From Kineococcus gynurae (lineage in GTDB: Bacteria > Actinomycetota > Actinomycetes > Actinomycetales > Kineococcaceae): 64,000 bases of DNA. The stretch is from assembly GCF_050871315.1 (NCBI RefSeq), contig NZ_JBJLRE010000014.1; one strand, 5' to 3'. This document shows positions 1 to 8,491 of this stretch, piece by piece. The notes below the pieces were generated by a model. It saw only the letters and a list, made by a program, of their open reading frames with translations, was not told where the DNA came from and did no database searches. Made by a program: the position numbers and the translations under genes. The stretch's first letter is position 1; each line of letters starts with the position of its first letter.

Positions 1-70
1 CCCCCCCCCCCCCCGGCCCCGCCCGCCCCCCCCGGGACCGCCGTCGGTCGGCCGCTCGCGCGGCCGGTCC

Positions 71-110
71 TGCTGGGTGCTGCTGGGTGCTGCTGGGTGC
101 TGCCGGGTGC
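71..110. repeat. 10-bp tandem repeat 3' of tal
   Basis: Three exact copies of TGCTGGGTGC are followed by the variant TGCCGGGTGC, just beyond the tal stop codon. The window also opens with a run of 14 C. No gene is visible in bases 1-127, and no hairpin terminator is obvious. Confidence 0.8.
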
Positions 111-127
111 TGGCGGGTCGCGTCAGC

Positions 128-1246
128 TCACTCGGCGTCGCGCTGGGTCCGGGCCCGCTCGAGCTCGTCGGTGACGGTCTGCAGCAGCTCGCCCCAGCTC
201 TTCTCGAACTTGTCGACGCCCTCGCGCTCGAGCTTCTCCACGACCTCGGTGTAGGAGATCCCGAGGCGCTCCAGCTCGTCCAGCACCTGCTGGGACTCCC
301 CGTAGCTGCCGCGGATGGTGTCCCCGTTCGGCTCGGCGTGGTCGATCGTGGCGTCGAGGGTCTTGCCCGGCATGGTGTTGACCGTGTCGGGTGCGACCAG
401 CTCGGTCACGTACAGGGTGTCGGGCAGGTTCGGGTCCTTGACCCCCGTCGAGGCCCACAGCGCGCGCTGCGGACGGGCCCCGGCCTCCTTCAGCACCTGC
501 CAGCGCGGGGTCGCGAAGACCTCCTCGTAGGCCTGGTAGGCCAGCCGCGCGTTGGCCAGACCGGCCTTGGAGCGCAGGGCCTTGGCCTCCTCGGTGCCGA
601 CCTCGTCCAGGCGGGCGTCGACCTCGGAGTCCACCCGCGAGACGAAGAACGAGGCCACGGAGTGGATGGTCGAGAGGTCGTGGCCGTTCTGCTTGGCCTG
701 CTCCAGACCGGTGAGGAAGGCCTGCATGACCGCGCGGTAGCGGTCGAGGGAGAAGATCAGGGTCACGTTGACGCTGATGCCCTCGCTCAGGGCGGTGCTG
801 ATGGCCCCGAGACCCTCGACGGTCGCCGGGATCTTGATGAGCAGGTTCTCGCGCGAGACCGCCTGCCAGAGCGAGCGGGCCGACTCCTCGGTGCCCGCGG
901 TGTCGTGGGCCAACCGCGGGTCGACCTCGAGGGAGACGCGACCGTCGACCCCGTCGGTGCGGTCGTAGACCGGCTTGAAGATGTCGCAGGCGCGCCGAAC
1001 GTCCTCGGTGGTGATCTCGAAGACGGCCTTGTCGGTGTCGGCGCCCGCGGCGACCAGCTCGCCGACCTGCTCGGAGTAGCTGTCGCCCTTGGCCAGGGCC
1101 GAGGCGAAGATCGTCGGGTTCGAGGTGACCCCGAGGACGCCCTTCCCGACCAGCCGCTCCAGCTCGCCGGAGGTGATGAGTTCACGGGAGAGGTCGTCGA
1201 GCCAGACCGAGACTCCCAGGGAGTGCAGTTCCTGCAGCGTGCTCAT
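128..1246 (-). CDS. tal: Transaldolase
   Basis: Transaldolase moves a dihydroxyacetone unit from sedoheptulose-7-phosphate to glyceraldehyde-3-phosphate in the cytosolic non-oxidative pentose phosphate pathway. The 372-residue length matches the long actinobacterial form. An early TSNPTIF motif lies near residue 41, and LLIKIPAT carries the Schiff-base lysine, about K138. The ATG has GGAG five bases upstream. It follows tkt on the same strand about 90 bp away, so the two are probably co-transcribed, the usual order in actinomycetes. Confidence 0.97.
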   Translation of the reverse strand: MSTLQELHSLGVSVWLDDLSRELITSGELERLVGKGVLGVTSNPTIFASALAKGDSYSEQVGELVAAGADTDKAVFEITTEDVRRACDIFKPVYDRTDGVDGRVSLEVDPRLAHDTAGTEESARSLWQAVSRENLLIKIPATVEGLGAISTALSEGISVNVTLIFSLDRYRAVMQAFLTGLEQAKQNGHDLSTIHSVASFFVSRVDSEVDARLDEVGTEEAKALRSKAGLANARLAYQAYEEVFATPRWQVLKEAGARPQRALWASTGVKDPNLPDTLYVTELVAPDTVNTMPGKTLDATIDHAEPNGDTIRGSYGESQQVLDELERLGISYTEVVEKLEREGVDKFEKSWGELLQTVTDELERARTQRDAE

Positions 1247-1336
1247 GAGTGCTCCGTCTCGATTGTCGTTCGTGGTGCCGCGATCGGGGGCCCGGACCCC
1301 CGACCGCCCGGACGGGGCGGTCGGGGGAGGGGCGGG

Positions 1337-3430
1337 TCAGGACAGGCCGGCCAGGCTCTCGTGGGCGGCGGCCACCACGACCTCGTCGGTCAGGCCGAAC
1401 TCGCGGTAGAGGTCCTGGTAGTCGGCGGAGGCGCCGAAGTGCTCGAGACCGACGACGCGACCCGCGTCGCCCACCAGGTCGTGCCACCCCTGCGCGATGC
1501 CGGCCTCGACCGAGACGCGGGCCTTGACCTGCGGGAGCAGGACGGTGTCGCGGTAGGACTGCGGCTGCGCGTCGAACCACTCGCGGCAGGGCAGCGAGAC
1601 CACGCGGGTCGGGACGCCCTGCTCCTCGAGCTTCTCCGCCGCGGCCACGGCGATCTGCACCTCGGACCCGGTCCCGATGAGGATGACCTTCGGGGTCGCG
1701 GTCGAGGCCTCGACCAGCACGTACCCCCCCTTGGCCACGCCATCGGCCGCGCCGTAGCGCGGCTGGGAGCGGTCGAAGGTCGGCAGGTTCTGCCGCGACA
1801 GCGCCAGCCCGGCGGGACGGTCGGTGTTCTCCAGGATGGTCTTCCAGGCCCACGCGGTCTCGTTGGCGTCGCCGGGACGGACGACGTCCAGCCCCGGGAT
1901 GGCGCGCAGCGCGGCGAGGTGCTCGATCGGCTGGTGGGTCGGGCCGTCCTCGCCCAGACCGATGGAGTCGTGGGTCCACACGTAGGTCACCGGCAGCTTC
2001 ATGATGGCCGCGAGCCGGACCGCGGGGCGCATGTAGTCGCTGAAGACCAGGAAGGTGCCGCCGTAGGGGCGGGTGCCGCCGTGCAGGGCGATGCCGTTCA
2101 GGATCGAGCCCATCGCGTGCTCGCGGATCCCGAAGTGCAGGACGCGACCGTAGGGGTTGCCCTGCCACATCTTGGTGTTGCGGCTCTCGGGCAGCATCGA
2201 GGGCTCGCCCTTGAGCGAGGTGAGGTTGGACTCGGCCAGGTCGGCCGAACCGCCCCAGAGCTCGGGCAGGCTCGCGGCCAGCGCGTTGAGGACCTCGCCG
2301 CCGGCCTTGCGGGTCGCGACGGCCTTGCCGGCCTCGAACTCGGGCAGCGCCTTCTCCCACCCGGCGGGCAGGGTGCGGGTGCGGAGGCGGTCGAACAGGT
2401 CGGCCCGCTCACCCGCGGCCGCGCGCCACGCGTCGAAGCCCTCCTGCCAGGCCTCCTTGGCCGCCGCTCCGCGGTCACGGGACTCCCGCGCGAAGGCGAG
2501 GACCTCGTCGGCCACGGCGAAGTCGGCCTCGGGGTCGAACCCGAGCACCTCCTTGGTGGCCCTGACCTCGTCGGCGCCCAGCGCCGAGCCGTGCGACTTG
2601 CCCGTGTTCTGCAGGTTCGGGGCCGGCCAGGCGATGGTCGTGCGCAGAACGATGATCGAGGGACGGGTGGTCTCGGCCTTGGCCGCCTCGACCGCGGCGT
2701 GCAGACCTTCGACGTCCTCGGAGTAGGGGCCCTCCCCGCCGTTGGTCCAGTCCAGCGTCTGCACGTGCCAGCCGTAGGACTCGTAGCGCTTCTGGGTGTC
2801 CTCGCCGAGGGCGATGGCGGTGTCGTCCTCGATCGAGATGTGGTTCGCGTCGTAGATGACGACGAGGTTGCCGAGCTCCTGCACCCCGGCGATGGCCGAG
2901 GCCTCGGAGGTCACGCCCTCCTGGATGTCGCCGTCGGAGGCCAGCACGTAGACGTGGTGGTCGAACGGGCTGGTCCCGGGGGCGGCCTCGGGGTCGAGCA
3001 GGCCGCGCTCACGACGGGCGGCCATGGCCATCCCGACGGCGGAGGCCAGCCCCTGGCCCAGCGGCCCGGTGGTCATCTCCACGCCCGCGGTGTGGCCGTG
3101 CTCGGGGTGGCCCGGGGTCTTCGAGCCCCACTTGCGCAGGGCCTTGAGGTCGTCCAGCTCCAGGCCGTAGCCGTTCAGGTAGAGCTGCACGTAGAGGGTC
3201 AGGCTGGAGTGCCCGCAGGACAGGACGAACCGGTCGCGACCGGCCCAGTCCGGGTCGGCGGGGTCGTGCCGCATGACCTTCTGGAAGAGCAGGTGCGCGA
3301 CCGGCGCGAGGCTCATCGCGGTACCGGGGTGACCGTTGCCGGCGCGCTGGACGGAGTCCATCGCGAGCACCCTCGCGGTGTCCACCGTCTTGTTGTCCAG
3401 GTCGTTCCACTCCAGGGCCTGCGAGCTCAC
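1337..3430 (-). CDS. tkt: Transketolase
   Basis: Transketolase is a thiamine-diphosphate enzyme that transfers two-carbon ketol units between sugar phosphates and links the pentose phosphate pathway to glycolysis. The 697-residue protein shows the N-terminal substrate motif GNGHPGTAMSL, the ThDP/Mg motif around DGDIQEG, and the central pyrimidine-domain motif FGIREHAMGSI. I chose the GTG at 3430 because GGAGGAG lies just upstream and the protein then begins right before the conserved region. The open frame continues to 3718, but that extension has no family resemblance. It is the first gene of the tkt-tal unit. Confidence 0.97.
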   Translation of the reverse strand: MSSQALEWNDLDNKTVDTARVLAMDSVQRAGNGHPGTAMSLAPVAHLLFQKVMRHDPADPDWAGRDRFVLSCGHSSLTLYVQLYLNGYGLELDDLKALRKWGSKTPGHPEHGHTAGVEMTTGPLGQGLASAVGMAMAARRERGLLDPEAAPGTSPFDHHVYVLASDGDIQEGVTSEASAIAGVQELGNLVVIYDANHISIEDDTAIALGEDTQKRYESYGWHVQTLDWTNGGEGPYSEDVEGLHAAVEAAKAETTRPSIIVLRTTIAWPAPNLQNTGKSHGSALGADEVRATKEVLGFDPEADFAVADEVLAFARESRDRGAAAKEAWQEGFDAWRAAAGERADLFDRLRTRTLPAGWEKALPEFEAGKAVATRKAGGEVLNALAASLPELWGGSADLAESNLTSLKGEPSMLPESRNTKMWQGNPYGRVLHFGIREHAMGSILNGIALHGGTRPYGGTFLVFSDYMRPAVRLAAIMKLPVTYVWTHDSIGLGEDGPTHQPIEHLAALRAIPGLDVVRPGDANETAWAWKTILENTDRPAGLALSRQNLPTFDRSQPRYGAADGVAKGGYVLVEASTATPKVILIGTGSEVQIAVAAAEKLEEQGVPTRVVSLPCREWFDAQPQSYRDTVLLPQVKARVSVEAGIAQGWHDLVGDAGRVVGLEHFGASADYQDLYREFGLTDEVVVAAAHESLAGLS

Positions 3431-3899
3431 GTGTCTCCTCCCGTGCGGCCCGGGCCGCCCACGGGTGCGGGCGGACGACCGGGTCCGATCTCTTCGACTG
3501 GCTGCTGCGTCGGGTTGCCGGCGGCGACCGGCCGCGACGACCGGGCGGTGCACCGAGGGGCGGGTCCGAGGGCGTCGTGGGGATCGCCCTCCGGGGGCGG
3601 TGCGGCCGATCCTTCCGGCCGGAGGACCCGGCCCGTCTGCGCGACCCCGTTCGTGCGACCCCGTCTGTGCGACGCCGCGCCGGGAACCTGACCCTCCGAC
3701 CCTACTCCGCACCCCCACGGCCGCAGCTCGGGCTGCTCATCTGTGCGGGGGCACGACGGTGATCGCGTCGAGGCGGTAACGGGGTCGTCCGCGCCGCGCC
3801 CCGGGGGGCGTCCGCCGGGACGTGAGGGTCGCCACGCCCGTCCTCGCGCGCGCCCGACAACGACACGTCGTAGCAGCGGCGTAGGATCAGGCCTGCCCC
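3431..3899. other. Divergent tkt/ctaB intergenic region (469 bp)
   Basis: No convincing gene lies here, although several frames stay open because of base composition. On the minus strand a TAGGGT -10-like hexamer (3699-3704) sits in the 13-mer GGTGCGGAGTAGG, which recurs over the glgA promoter. If used, it would give tkt a leader of roughly 260 bases. Around 3640-3675 there are imperfect direct repeats of TGCGACCCCGT. Near 3882 the ctaB promoter begins. Confidence 0.5.
3882..3887 (+). promoter_or_regulatory. Putative -10 of ctaB
   Basis: TAGGAT lies 12 bases before the ctaB ATG, so the transcript would have only a few untranslated bases. No clear -35 element is visible. Confidence 0.45.
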
Positions 3900-4946
3900 A
3901 TGTCGCCTCTTCCCGAGGACACTGTGACCGTCGTCGATCCGCGTCTCACCCACGCCACCGCGCACTCCGGCGCCTCCGGGCTCCTCCGGAGTCGACGGGG
4001 GGGCCGTCGGCGACCCCCCCGCTTCCCGCGGGTCGCGGCGTACGTGGCCCTCACCAAGCCCCGGATCGTCGAGCTCCTGCTCATCACGACCGTGCCGGTG
4101 ATGGTGTTCGCGGCCGGGGGCCTGCCCTCGATCGGGCTCCTGGTGGCCACGTTCGTCGGCGGTGCGTTCGCGGCGGGGTCGGCCAACACCTTGAACTGCT
4201 ACTTCGACCGGGACATCGACGCGCTGATGAAGCGCACGGCGAACCGGCCCCTGGTCACCGGGGAGATCACCCCCCGCGCAGCGCTGGTCTTCGCGGCCGC
4301 CCTGGGGCTGGCCTCGGTCGCGCTGTTCCTCGCGTTCGTGAACCCGCTGTCGGCGGCGCTCGCGGTCGGGGCGATCGTGCTCTACGTCGTCGGGTACACG
4401 TTGCTGCTCAAGCGACGCACCTCCCAGAACATCGTCTGGGGCGGGGTCGCCGGGTGCATGCAGGTCCTCATCGGGTGGACCGCGGTGCGCGGCGAGCTGG
4501 ACTGGGCCCCCTTCGTCCTGTTCGGCGTGATCTTCCTCTGGACGCCGCCGCACTACTGGCCGCTCTCGGTGCGCTACCGCGAGGACTACGCCAACGCGGG
4601 GGTCCCCATGCTCCCGGTCGTGGCCCGGCCGACGACCGTGACGCGGCAGATCGTGCTCTACACCATCGCCATGGTGGCCTGCTCGCTGCTGCTGGTCCCC
4701 GTGGGCGGGGCCGGCGCCCTGTACGGGGTCGCGGCCCTGCTCCTCGGGCTCGGCTTCCTGGGCCAGACCGTGGCCCTGCACCGGCGGGCCCGGCGCTTCG
4801 AGGCGGAGACCGGCGGGCGCGACGCCGGCACCGCCGAGCAGCTGCAGAAGATCTCGCCCATGGGCGTCTTCCACGGCTCCATCACCTACCTGACGCTGCT
4901 CTCGGCGGCCGTCCTCCTCGACCCGTTCCTGCACCTGCCGTTCTGA
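3900..4946 (+). CDS. ctaB: Protoheme IX farnesyltransferase (heme O synthase)
   Basis: This UbiA-type membrane prenyltransferase adds a farnesyl group to heme b to give heme O, the first step toward heme A of cytochrome oxidase. The 348 residues contain about eight or nine hydrophobic segments. The prenyl-diphosphate/Mg motif NCYFDRDIDALMKRT is near residue 100, and the second Asp-rich loop YREDYANAGVPMLP follows. The first 40 residues are a variable basic tail, and a GTG at 3924 is an alternative start. The heme A synthase gene lies on the other strand about 560 bp away, so the two steps are neighbours. Confidence 0.96.
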   Translation: MSPLPEDTVTVVDPRLTHATAHSGASGLLRSRRGGRRRPPRFPRVAAYVALTKPRIVELLLITTVPVMVFAAGGLPSIGLLVATFVGGAFAAGSANTLNCYFDRDIDALMKRTANRPLVTGEITPRAALVFAAALGLASVALFLAFVNPLSAALAVGAIVLYVVGYTLLLKRRTSQNIVWGGVAGCMQVLIGWTAVRGELDWAPFVLFGVIFLWTPPHYWPLSVRYREDYANAGVPMLPVVARPTTVTRQIVLYTIAMVACSLLLVPVGGAGALYGVAALLLGLGFLGQTVALHRRARRFEAETGGRDAGTAEQLQKISPMGVFHGSITYLTLLSAAVLLDPFLHLPF

Positions 4947-4953
4947 GTCCTGC

Positions 4954-5441
4954 TCAGGCCGGGCGGCGCCGGGCGGCGAGCGCCTGGGTGCCGGCGGCGA
5001 GCGCCGTGACGACCCCGGCCAGCAGCCACTGCAGGAACGGTAGGAAGACCAGCAGCAGCACGGCGGTCGAGGACCCGCTGCGCAGCATGTCGCCCAGGGC
5101 CCAGACCGTGAGGACGGCGAGCACCGGGGCACCGGAGGCCACCGCCCACGTCCCGGCCGGCCAGAACCGGCGGGTGAGCACGGTGACGGCGGCCATGGCC
5201 GCGAAGGGCAGCAGGCCCCACCCCAGGAGAGCAGACCGGGCAGCAGGGACGCCAGCACCAGGGGGATCTCCTCCGGCACCGGTGGGGGTCCGTCGAGGAC
5301 GAGCGGCCCCACGCTCAGCCAGAGCACGACTCCCAGGGTCGTCGCGGCGGCGACGACGGTGGGCAGCAGCAGCACCGTGGTGAGCCTGCGTCGGGCAGGC
5401 CCCGGAAGGCGGGGCGGGTCGACCGGATCGGACGCGGACAT
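4954..5441 (-). pseudogene. Frameshifted four-helix membrane protein (or single-base read error)
   Basis: Two overlapping reading frames together encode one plausible small membrane protein. The first, from ATG 5441, gives MSASDPVDPPRLPG, a helix (about 20-44) and the start of a second. The other frame then continues WGLLPFAAMAAVTVL, AVLTVWALGDML and LLLVFLPFLQWLLAG to the stop at 4954. The join lies at the C-runs 5216-5224. One extra C there would give a clean 162-residue protein with four helices, reading LLSWGWGLLPF across the junction. It sits between ctaB and ctaA on the ctaA strand. I do not recognise the family. It may be a real broken gene or a homopolymer undercall. Confidence 0.7.
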
Positions 5442-5504
5442 CCGTCGATCGTCGCCCGCCGCCCTCGTCGTCCGCGTCGTCCGCGGGAGCCGGACGGGTG
5501 AGGT

Positions 5505-6473
5505 TCAGGCGTGGACGCGGGTCTCCCGGTCGGCGGGAGCGGCGACCGGCCGGGTCATCGCGGTGAGCACCCGGACCATGGCGACCACGAGCACGCAGGC
5601 CCCGGCCATGTGCACCGCGACCAGGACCCAGGGCAGCCCCGTGAAGTACTGCGTGTAGCCGACCAGGCCCTGGGCCAGGGTGGCGACCAGCAGGACCACC
5701 GAGGCCCGGCGGGCCCGCGGCGGGGCCGAGGGCAGCACGCGCAGGGCCACGACCAGGCCGATCACCAGGCCGGTGAAGCCCATGACGAGGTCGGCGTGCA
5801 ACCAGCTCACGGTGCGCGGGTCGAGCATGAACCGGGCCGGTTCCTCGGCGTCGCCGGAGTGGGGACCGGCGCCGGTGACCACGGTGCCCACCACGAGCAC
5901 GGCCCCCAGCAGCGCCGCGGCCAGCCACGCGGCCCCCCGCACCTCGCGGCGGACCCCGGCCTCGCGCGGCCCCGCCGGTTCCCGGCCCCGGGTCCAGAGC
6001 ACCGTCGCCGCGCTGACCAGCAGCATCGACACGAGGAAGTGCGTCATCACGATGCCGGGGTGCAGGTCCATGTGGACGGTGATGCCCCCGATGACCGCCT
6101 GCACGAGGATGCCGCCGATGACCAGGGCCGCCCACTTGACGAGGTCGAAGCGGCCGGACCGGACGACCGCCACCAGGCAGGCCAGGGCGACGAGACCGAC
6201 GAGGCCGGTGAGGGTGCGGTTGCCGAACTCGATGTACTTGTGGAAGCCCTCGGCCTGCTCGACCGTCGGGGTGTAGGACCCGGGGACGCACTGGGGCCAG
6301 GTGGGGCAGCCGAGACCGGACCCGGTGAGCCGCACGACGCCCCCGGTCACCACGATGAGGCACTCGACGACGACGTTGAGGAAGAGCAACCGGGAGGTCC
6401 AGGCCCCCACGGGGGCGGGCCGACGACGTCCGGCGGGGGCGGGGGCGAGGCTCGGTCCGGCGGTGACGCTCAC
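5505..6473 (-). CDS. ctaA: Heme A synthase (COX15/CtaA)
   Basis: Heme A synthase oxidises the C8 methyl of heme O to a formyl group in the membrane, making heme A for aa3-type oxidase. The 322-residue protein has about eight membrane segments. Family motifs are GGVVRLTGSGLGCPTWPQC near the first helix, the EFGNR loop, and histidines in HMDLHPGIVMTHFL and after TVSWLHAD that would bind heme. I took the GTG at 6473 because TACGAT lies six bases upstream, fitting a leaderless transcript. A longer frame reaches 6572 but has no conserved content. Heme O would come from CtaB nearby. Confidence 0.95.
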   Translation of the reverse strand: MSVTAGPSLAPAPAGRRRPAPVGAWTSRLLFLNVVVECLIVVTGGVVRLTGSGLGCPTWPQCVPGSYTPTVEQAEGFHKYIEFGNRTLTGLVGLVALACLVAVVRSGRFDLVKWAALVIGGILVQAVIGGITVHMDLHPGIVMTHFLVSMLLVSAATVLWTRGREPAGPREAGVRREVRGAAWLAAALLGAVLVVGTVVTGAGPHSGDAEEPARFMLDPRTVSWLHADLVMGFTGLVIGLVVALRVLPSAPPRARRASVVLLVATLAQGLVGYTQYFTGLPWVLVAVHMAGACVLVVAMVRVLTAMTRPVAAPADRETRVHA

Positions 6474-6479
6474 CCGTCC

Positions 6480-6485
6480 ATCGTA
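6480..6485 (-). promoter_or_regulatory. Leaderless -10 of ctaA
   Basis: TACGAT on the minus strand is followed by six bases and then the GTG start at 6473. Confidence 0.5.
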
Positions 6486-6520
6486 GGCGGGCGGTCCGGC
6501 TGCCCCGTCCGCGCCGCCCC

Positions 6521-7363
6521 TCACTCCCAGCGGAACCAGCGGGCGCAGGCGGCGCCGGCGGCGAGGGTCCACAGCAGCAGGACGAGCAGCGGCAGCGGGC
6601 GGAACTCCCCGTGGGCCAGCGCCCCCCGCAGCGCCTCCCCGAGGGCTCCCGAGGGCAGCACCGCGGCCAGCCAGGGGACCGGCGAGGGGAGCACGAGCCC
6701 CCCGCCGGCCAGCAGCAGGACCCAGACGAGGTTCGCCCCGGCGAGGGTGGCCTCGGCCCGCAGCGTCCCGGCCAGCAGCAGACCGAGCGCGGTGAAGGCC
6801 GCCGCGCCGAGCAGCACGGGCGGGACGGCGAGGGCCACGCCGGCGCCGTCGGGACGCCAGCCGAGACCCAGGGCCACCCCGCCGAGCACGACCACCTGCA
6901 CGACGAGCAGCAGCAGCACCGCGCCGATCTTGCCGGCGAGCAGGCCCGGTCGACCCAGTGGCGTCGTCGCCAGCAGCCGCAGGACCCCGTTGCGGCGGTC
7001 GAACCCCGTCGCGATCGCCTGCCCCGTGAACGCGGTCGAGACGACGGCCAGGGCCAGCACCCCGGCCAGCGCCAGCGCGGGCCGGTCGCCCTCGCCCAGC
7101 GAGACGGAGGTCACGCGGTTCGCCGCGACGAGCAGCAGCACGGGGATGACCAGGGTGAGCAGCAGCTGCTCGCCGTTGCGCAGCGCGACGAGCGCCTCCA
7201 GCCGCGCCTGGCGCCAGGCCCGGGAGAGCCCGGGGGCGGCGGTCCCGGCGGGGCGCAGGTCGAGCCGCGGGACCTCCGCACGCCCGGCGGGACCGGTGGG
7301 GGAGCCCGGGGCGGTGGGGGAGGCGGGGTCCGCAGGGGTCGCGGGCGTCGCGGGGGTCGTCAC
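6521..7363 (-). CDS. ABC-2 type transporter permease
   Basis: This is the membrane half of an ABC exporter; the substrate cannot be read from the sequence. The 280 residues start with a Pro/Ala/Thr-rich cytosolic tail of about 45 residues. About six hydrophobic segments follow, in the ABC-2 pattern seen in drug and polyketide exporters of actinomycetes (for example LTLVIPVLLLVAANRV and VLLLLVVQVVVLGGVALGLGW). It starts with GTG 7 bp after the stop of the ATPase gene, so the pair is one operon. An actinobacterial ABC-2 pair commonly lies next to the suf genes; whether it is functionally linked is unknown. Confidence 0.88.
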   Translation of the reverse strand: MTTPATPATPADPASPTAPGSPTGPAGRAEVPRLDLRPAGTAAPGLSRAWRQARLEALVALRNGEQLLLTLVIPVLLLVAANRVTSVSLGEGDRPALALAGVLALAVVSTAFTGQAIATGFDRRNGVLRLLATTPLGRPGLLAGKIGAVLLLLVVQVVVLGGVALGLGWRPDGAGVALAVPPVLLGAAAFTALGLLLAGTLRAEATLAGANLVWVLLLAGGGLVLPSPVPWLAAVLPSGALGEALRGALAHGEFRPLPLLVLLLWTLAAGAACARWFRWE

Positions 7364-7370
7364 GAGCGGC

Positions 7371-8363
7371 TCACCGCAGGTGGCGGCCGGTCAGGTCCAG
7401 GAACACGTCCTCGAGGGTACGGCGCTGCACGCCCAGGCCCTGGGGCAGCTCGTCGTGGCCCGCGCACCAGGCGCTGACCGTGGCCGCGACCTGGGGGTCG
7501 GCGGGGACGCCGGCCACGACGTAGCGGCCCGGTTCGGGCTCGCCGACCTCGGCGCCCGTCGGCAGGGCCAGCTCCAGCGTGGCCCGGGGCAGCCCCGGAC
7601 GGGCGGTGAAGGTCAGGACCGCCGGGCCGCCCGTCAGCTCCGCGGGCGTGCCGGTGGCCACCGTGCGGCCGTGGTCGACGACGACGACGTCGTCGGCGAG
7701 CCGCTCGGCCTCCTCCATCAGGTGCGTGGTGAGCACGACGGCGACCCCGGCGGCCCGGGCCTCGCGCACCACGTCCCAGACGGCGAGGCGGGCCTGCGGG
7801 TCCAGCCCGGCGCTCGGTTCGTCGAGGAAGACCAGTTCGGGACGCCCGACCAGGGCGCAGGCCAGCGCGAGGCGCTGCCGCTGCCCGCCGGAGAGCCGGC
7901 GGACCCGGGTGCGGGCGAAGCTGCGCAGCCCCAGCCGGTCGGCCAGCGCCCCGACGTCGAGCGGGTCGGTGTGCAGCCCGGCCACGTGCCGCAGCGCCTC
8001 CAGCGCCCCCACCCCCGTGGGCAGTCCCCCGTCCTGCAGCATCACGCCCACGCGCGGCCGCAGCGCGGTGGTGTCGCGCGCGGGGTCGAGACCGAGGACG
8101 CGGACGGTCCCGGAGTCGGCGCGGCGCAGCCCCTCGCAGATCGCGACGGTGGTCGTCTTGCCCGCGCCGTTGGGGCCGAGCAGGGCCGTGACGCGACCGC
8201 GGGCGGCGGAGAAGGTCAGCCCGTCCAGCACGGTCGTGCCCTGGTAGGCCAGACGGAGGTCCTGCACGAGCACGGCGGCCCCGCCCGGGTCGTCACCGCG
8301 CCGCCGGGCGGCGGGACCGGTGGCCGCCGGGGGCGTCGGGGGAGCGGGGCGGCCTGCGGGCAC
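7371..8363 (-). CDS. ABC transporter ATP-binding protein (DrrA-like)
   Basis: This cytosolic ATPase would power the ABC-2 permease encoded next. The 330-residue protein has Walker A GPNGAGKTTT, the Q-loop region VGVMLQDGG, signature LSGGQRQRLALACAL, Walker B ELVFLDEPSAGLDP and the H-loop TTHLMEEAERL. A C-terminal extension of about 90 residues resembles the regulatory tail of DrrA-type exporters. GTG 8363 is preceded by TAGGAT with six bases between, a leaderless arrangement. The gene is divergent from sufR, with about 125 bp between the two starts. Confidence 0.93.
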   Translation of the reverse strand: MPAGRPAPPTPPAATGPAARRRGDDPGGAAVLVQDLRLAYQGTTVLDGLTFSAARGRVTALLGPNGAGKTTTVAICEGLRRADSGTVRVLGLDPARDTTALRPRVGVMLQDGGLPTGVGALEALRHVAGLHTDPLDVGALADRLGLRSFARTRVRRLSGGQRQRLALACALVGRPELVFLDEPSAGLDPQARLAVWDVVREARAAGVAVVLTTHLMEEAERLADDVVVVDHGRTVATGTPAELTGGPAVLTFTARPGLPRATLELALPTGAEVGEPEPGRYVVAGVPADPQVAATVSAWCAGHDELPQGLGVQRRTLEDVFLDLTGRHLR

Positions 8364-8369
8364 CGGGCA

Positions 8370-8375
8370 ATCCTA
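8370..8375 (-). promoter_or_regulatory. Leaderless -10 of the ABC-2 operon
   Basis: TAGGAT on the minus strand, then six bases, then GTG 8363. Confidence 0.5.
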
Positions 8376-8475
8376 GGGCGGGGCGGCCCCCCGGCCCGCC
8401 CGGCCCGGCCGCGGTGACCCTCCCCTGTGGCGGTCGTCACGGACCCCCGACCGGGCCAGGCGTCCGCGAATTAGC

Positions 8476-8491
8476 TAACATTGATGTTGTG
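8476..8491 (+). promoter_or_regulatory. sufR promoter with putative SufR operator
   Basis: TAAC-ATTGAT-GTTG (8476-8489) differs by one base from CAAC-N6-GTTG, the motif described for SufR in Synechocystis and, as I recall, Streptomyces. The same bases contain a -10-like TAACAT (8476-8481), seven bases before GTG 8489. A repressor bound here would cover the -10, the start of transcription and the start codon. This local AT-rich patch stands out against the surrounding GC-rich DNA. Confidence 0.65.

Noticed and set aside
77..3691. A 1204-codon open frame on the plus strand opposite tal and tkt
   Set aside because: It is the antisense shadow of two certain genes; low-complexity Gly/Arg/Val-rich translation and no family motif.
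5511..8417. A 968-codon plus-strand frame across ctaA and the ABC-2 genes
   Set aside because: Composition-driven shadow in GC-rich DNA; the minus-strand genes have clear motifs and starts.
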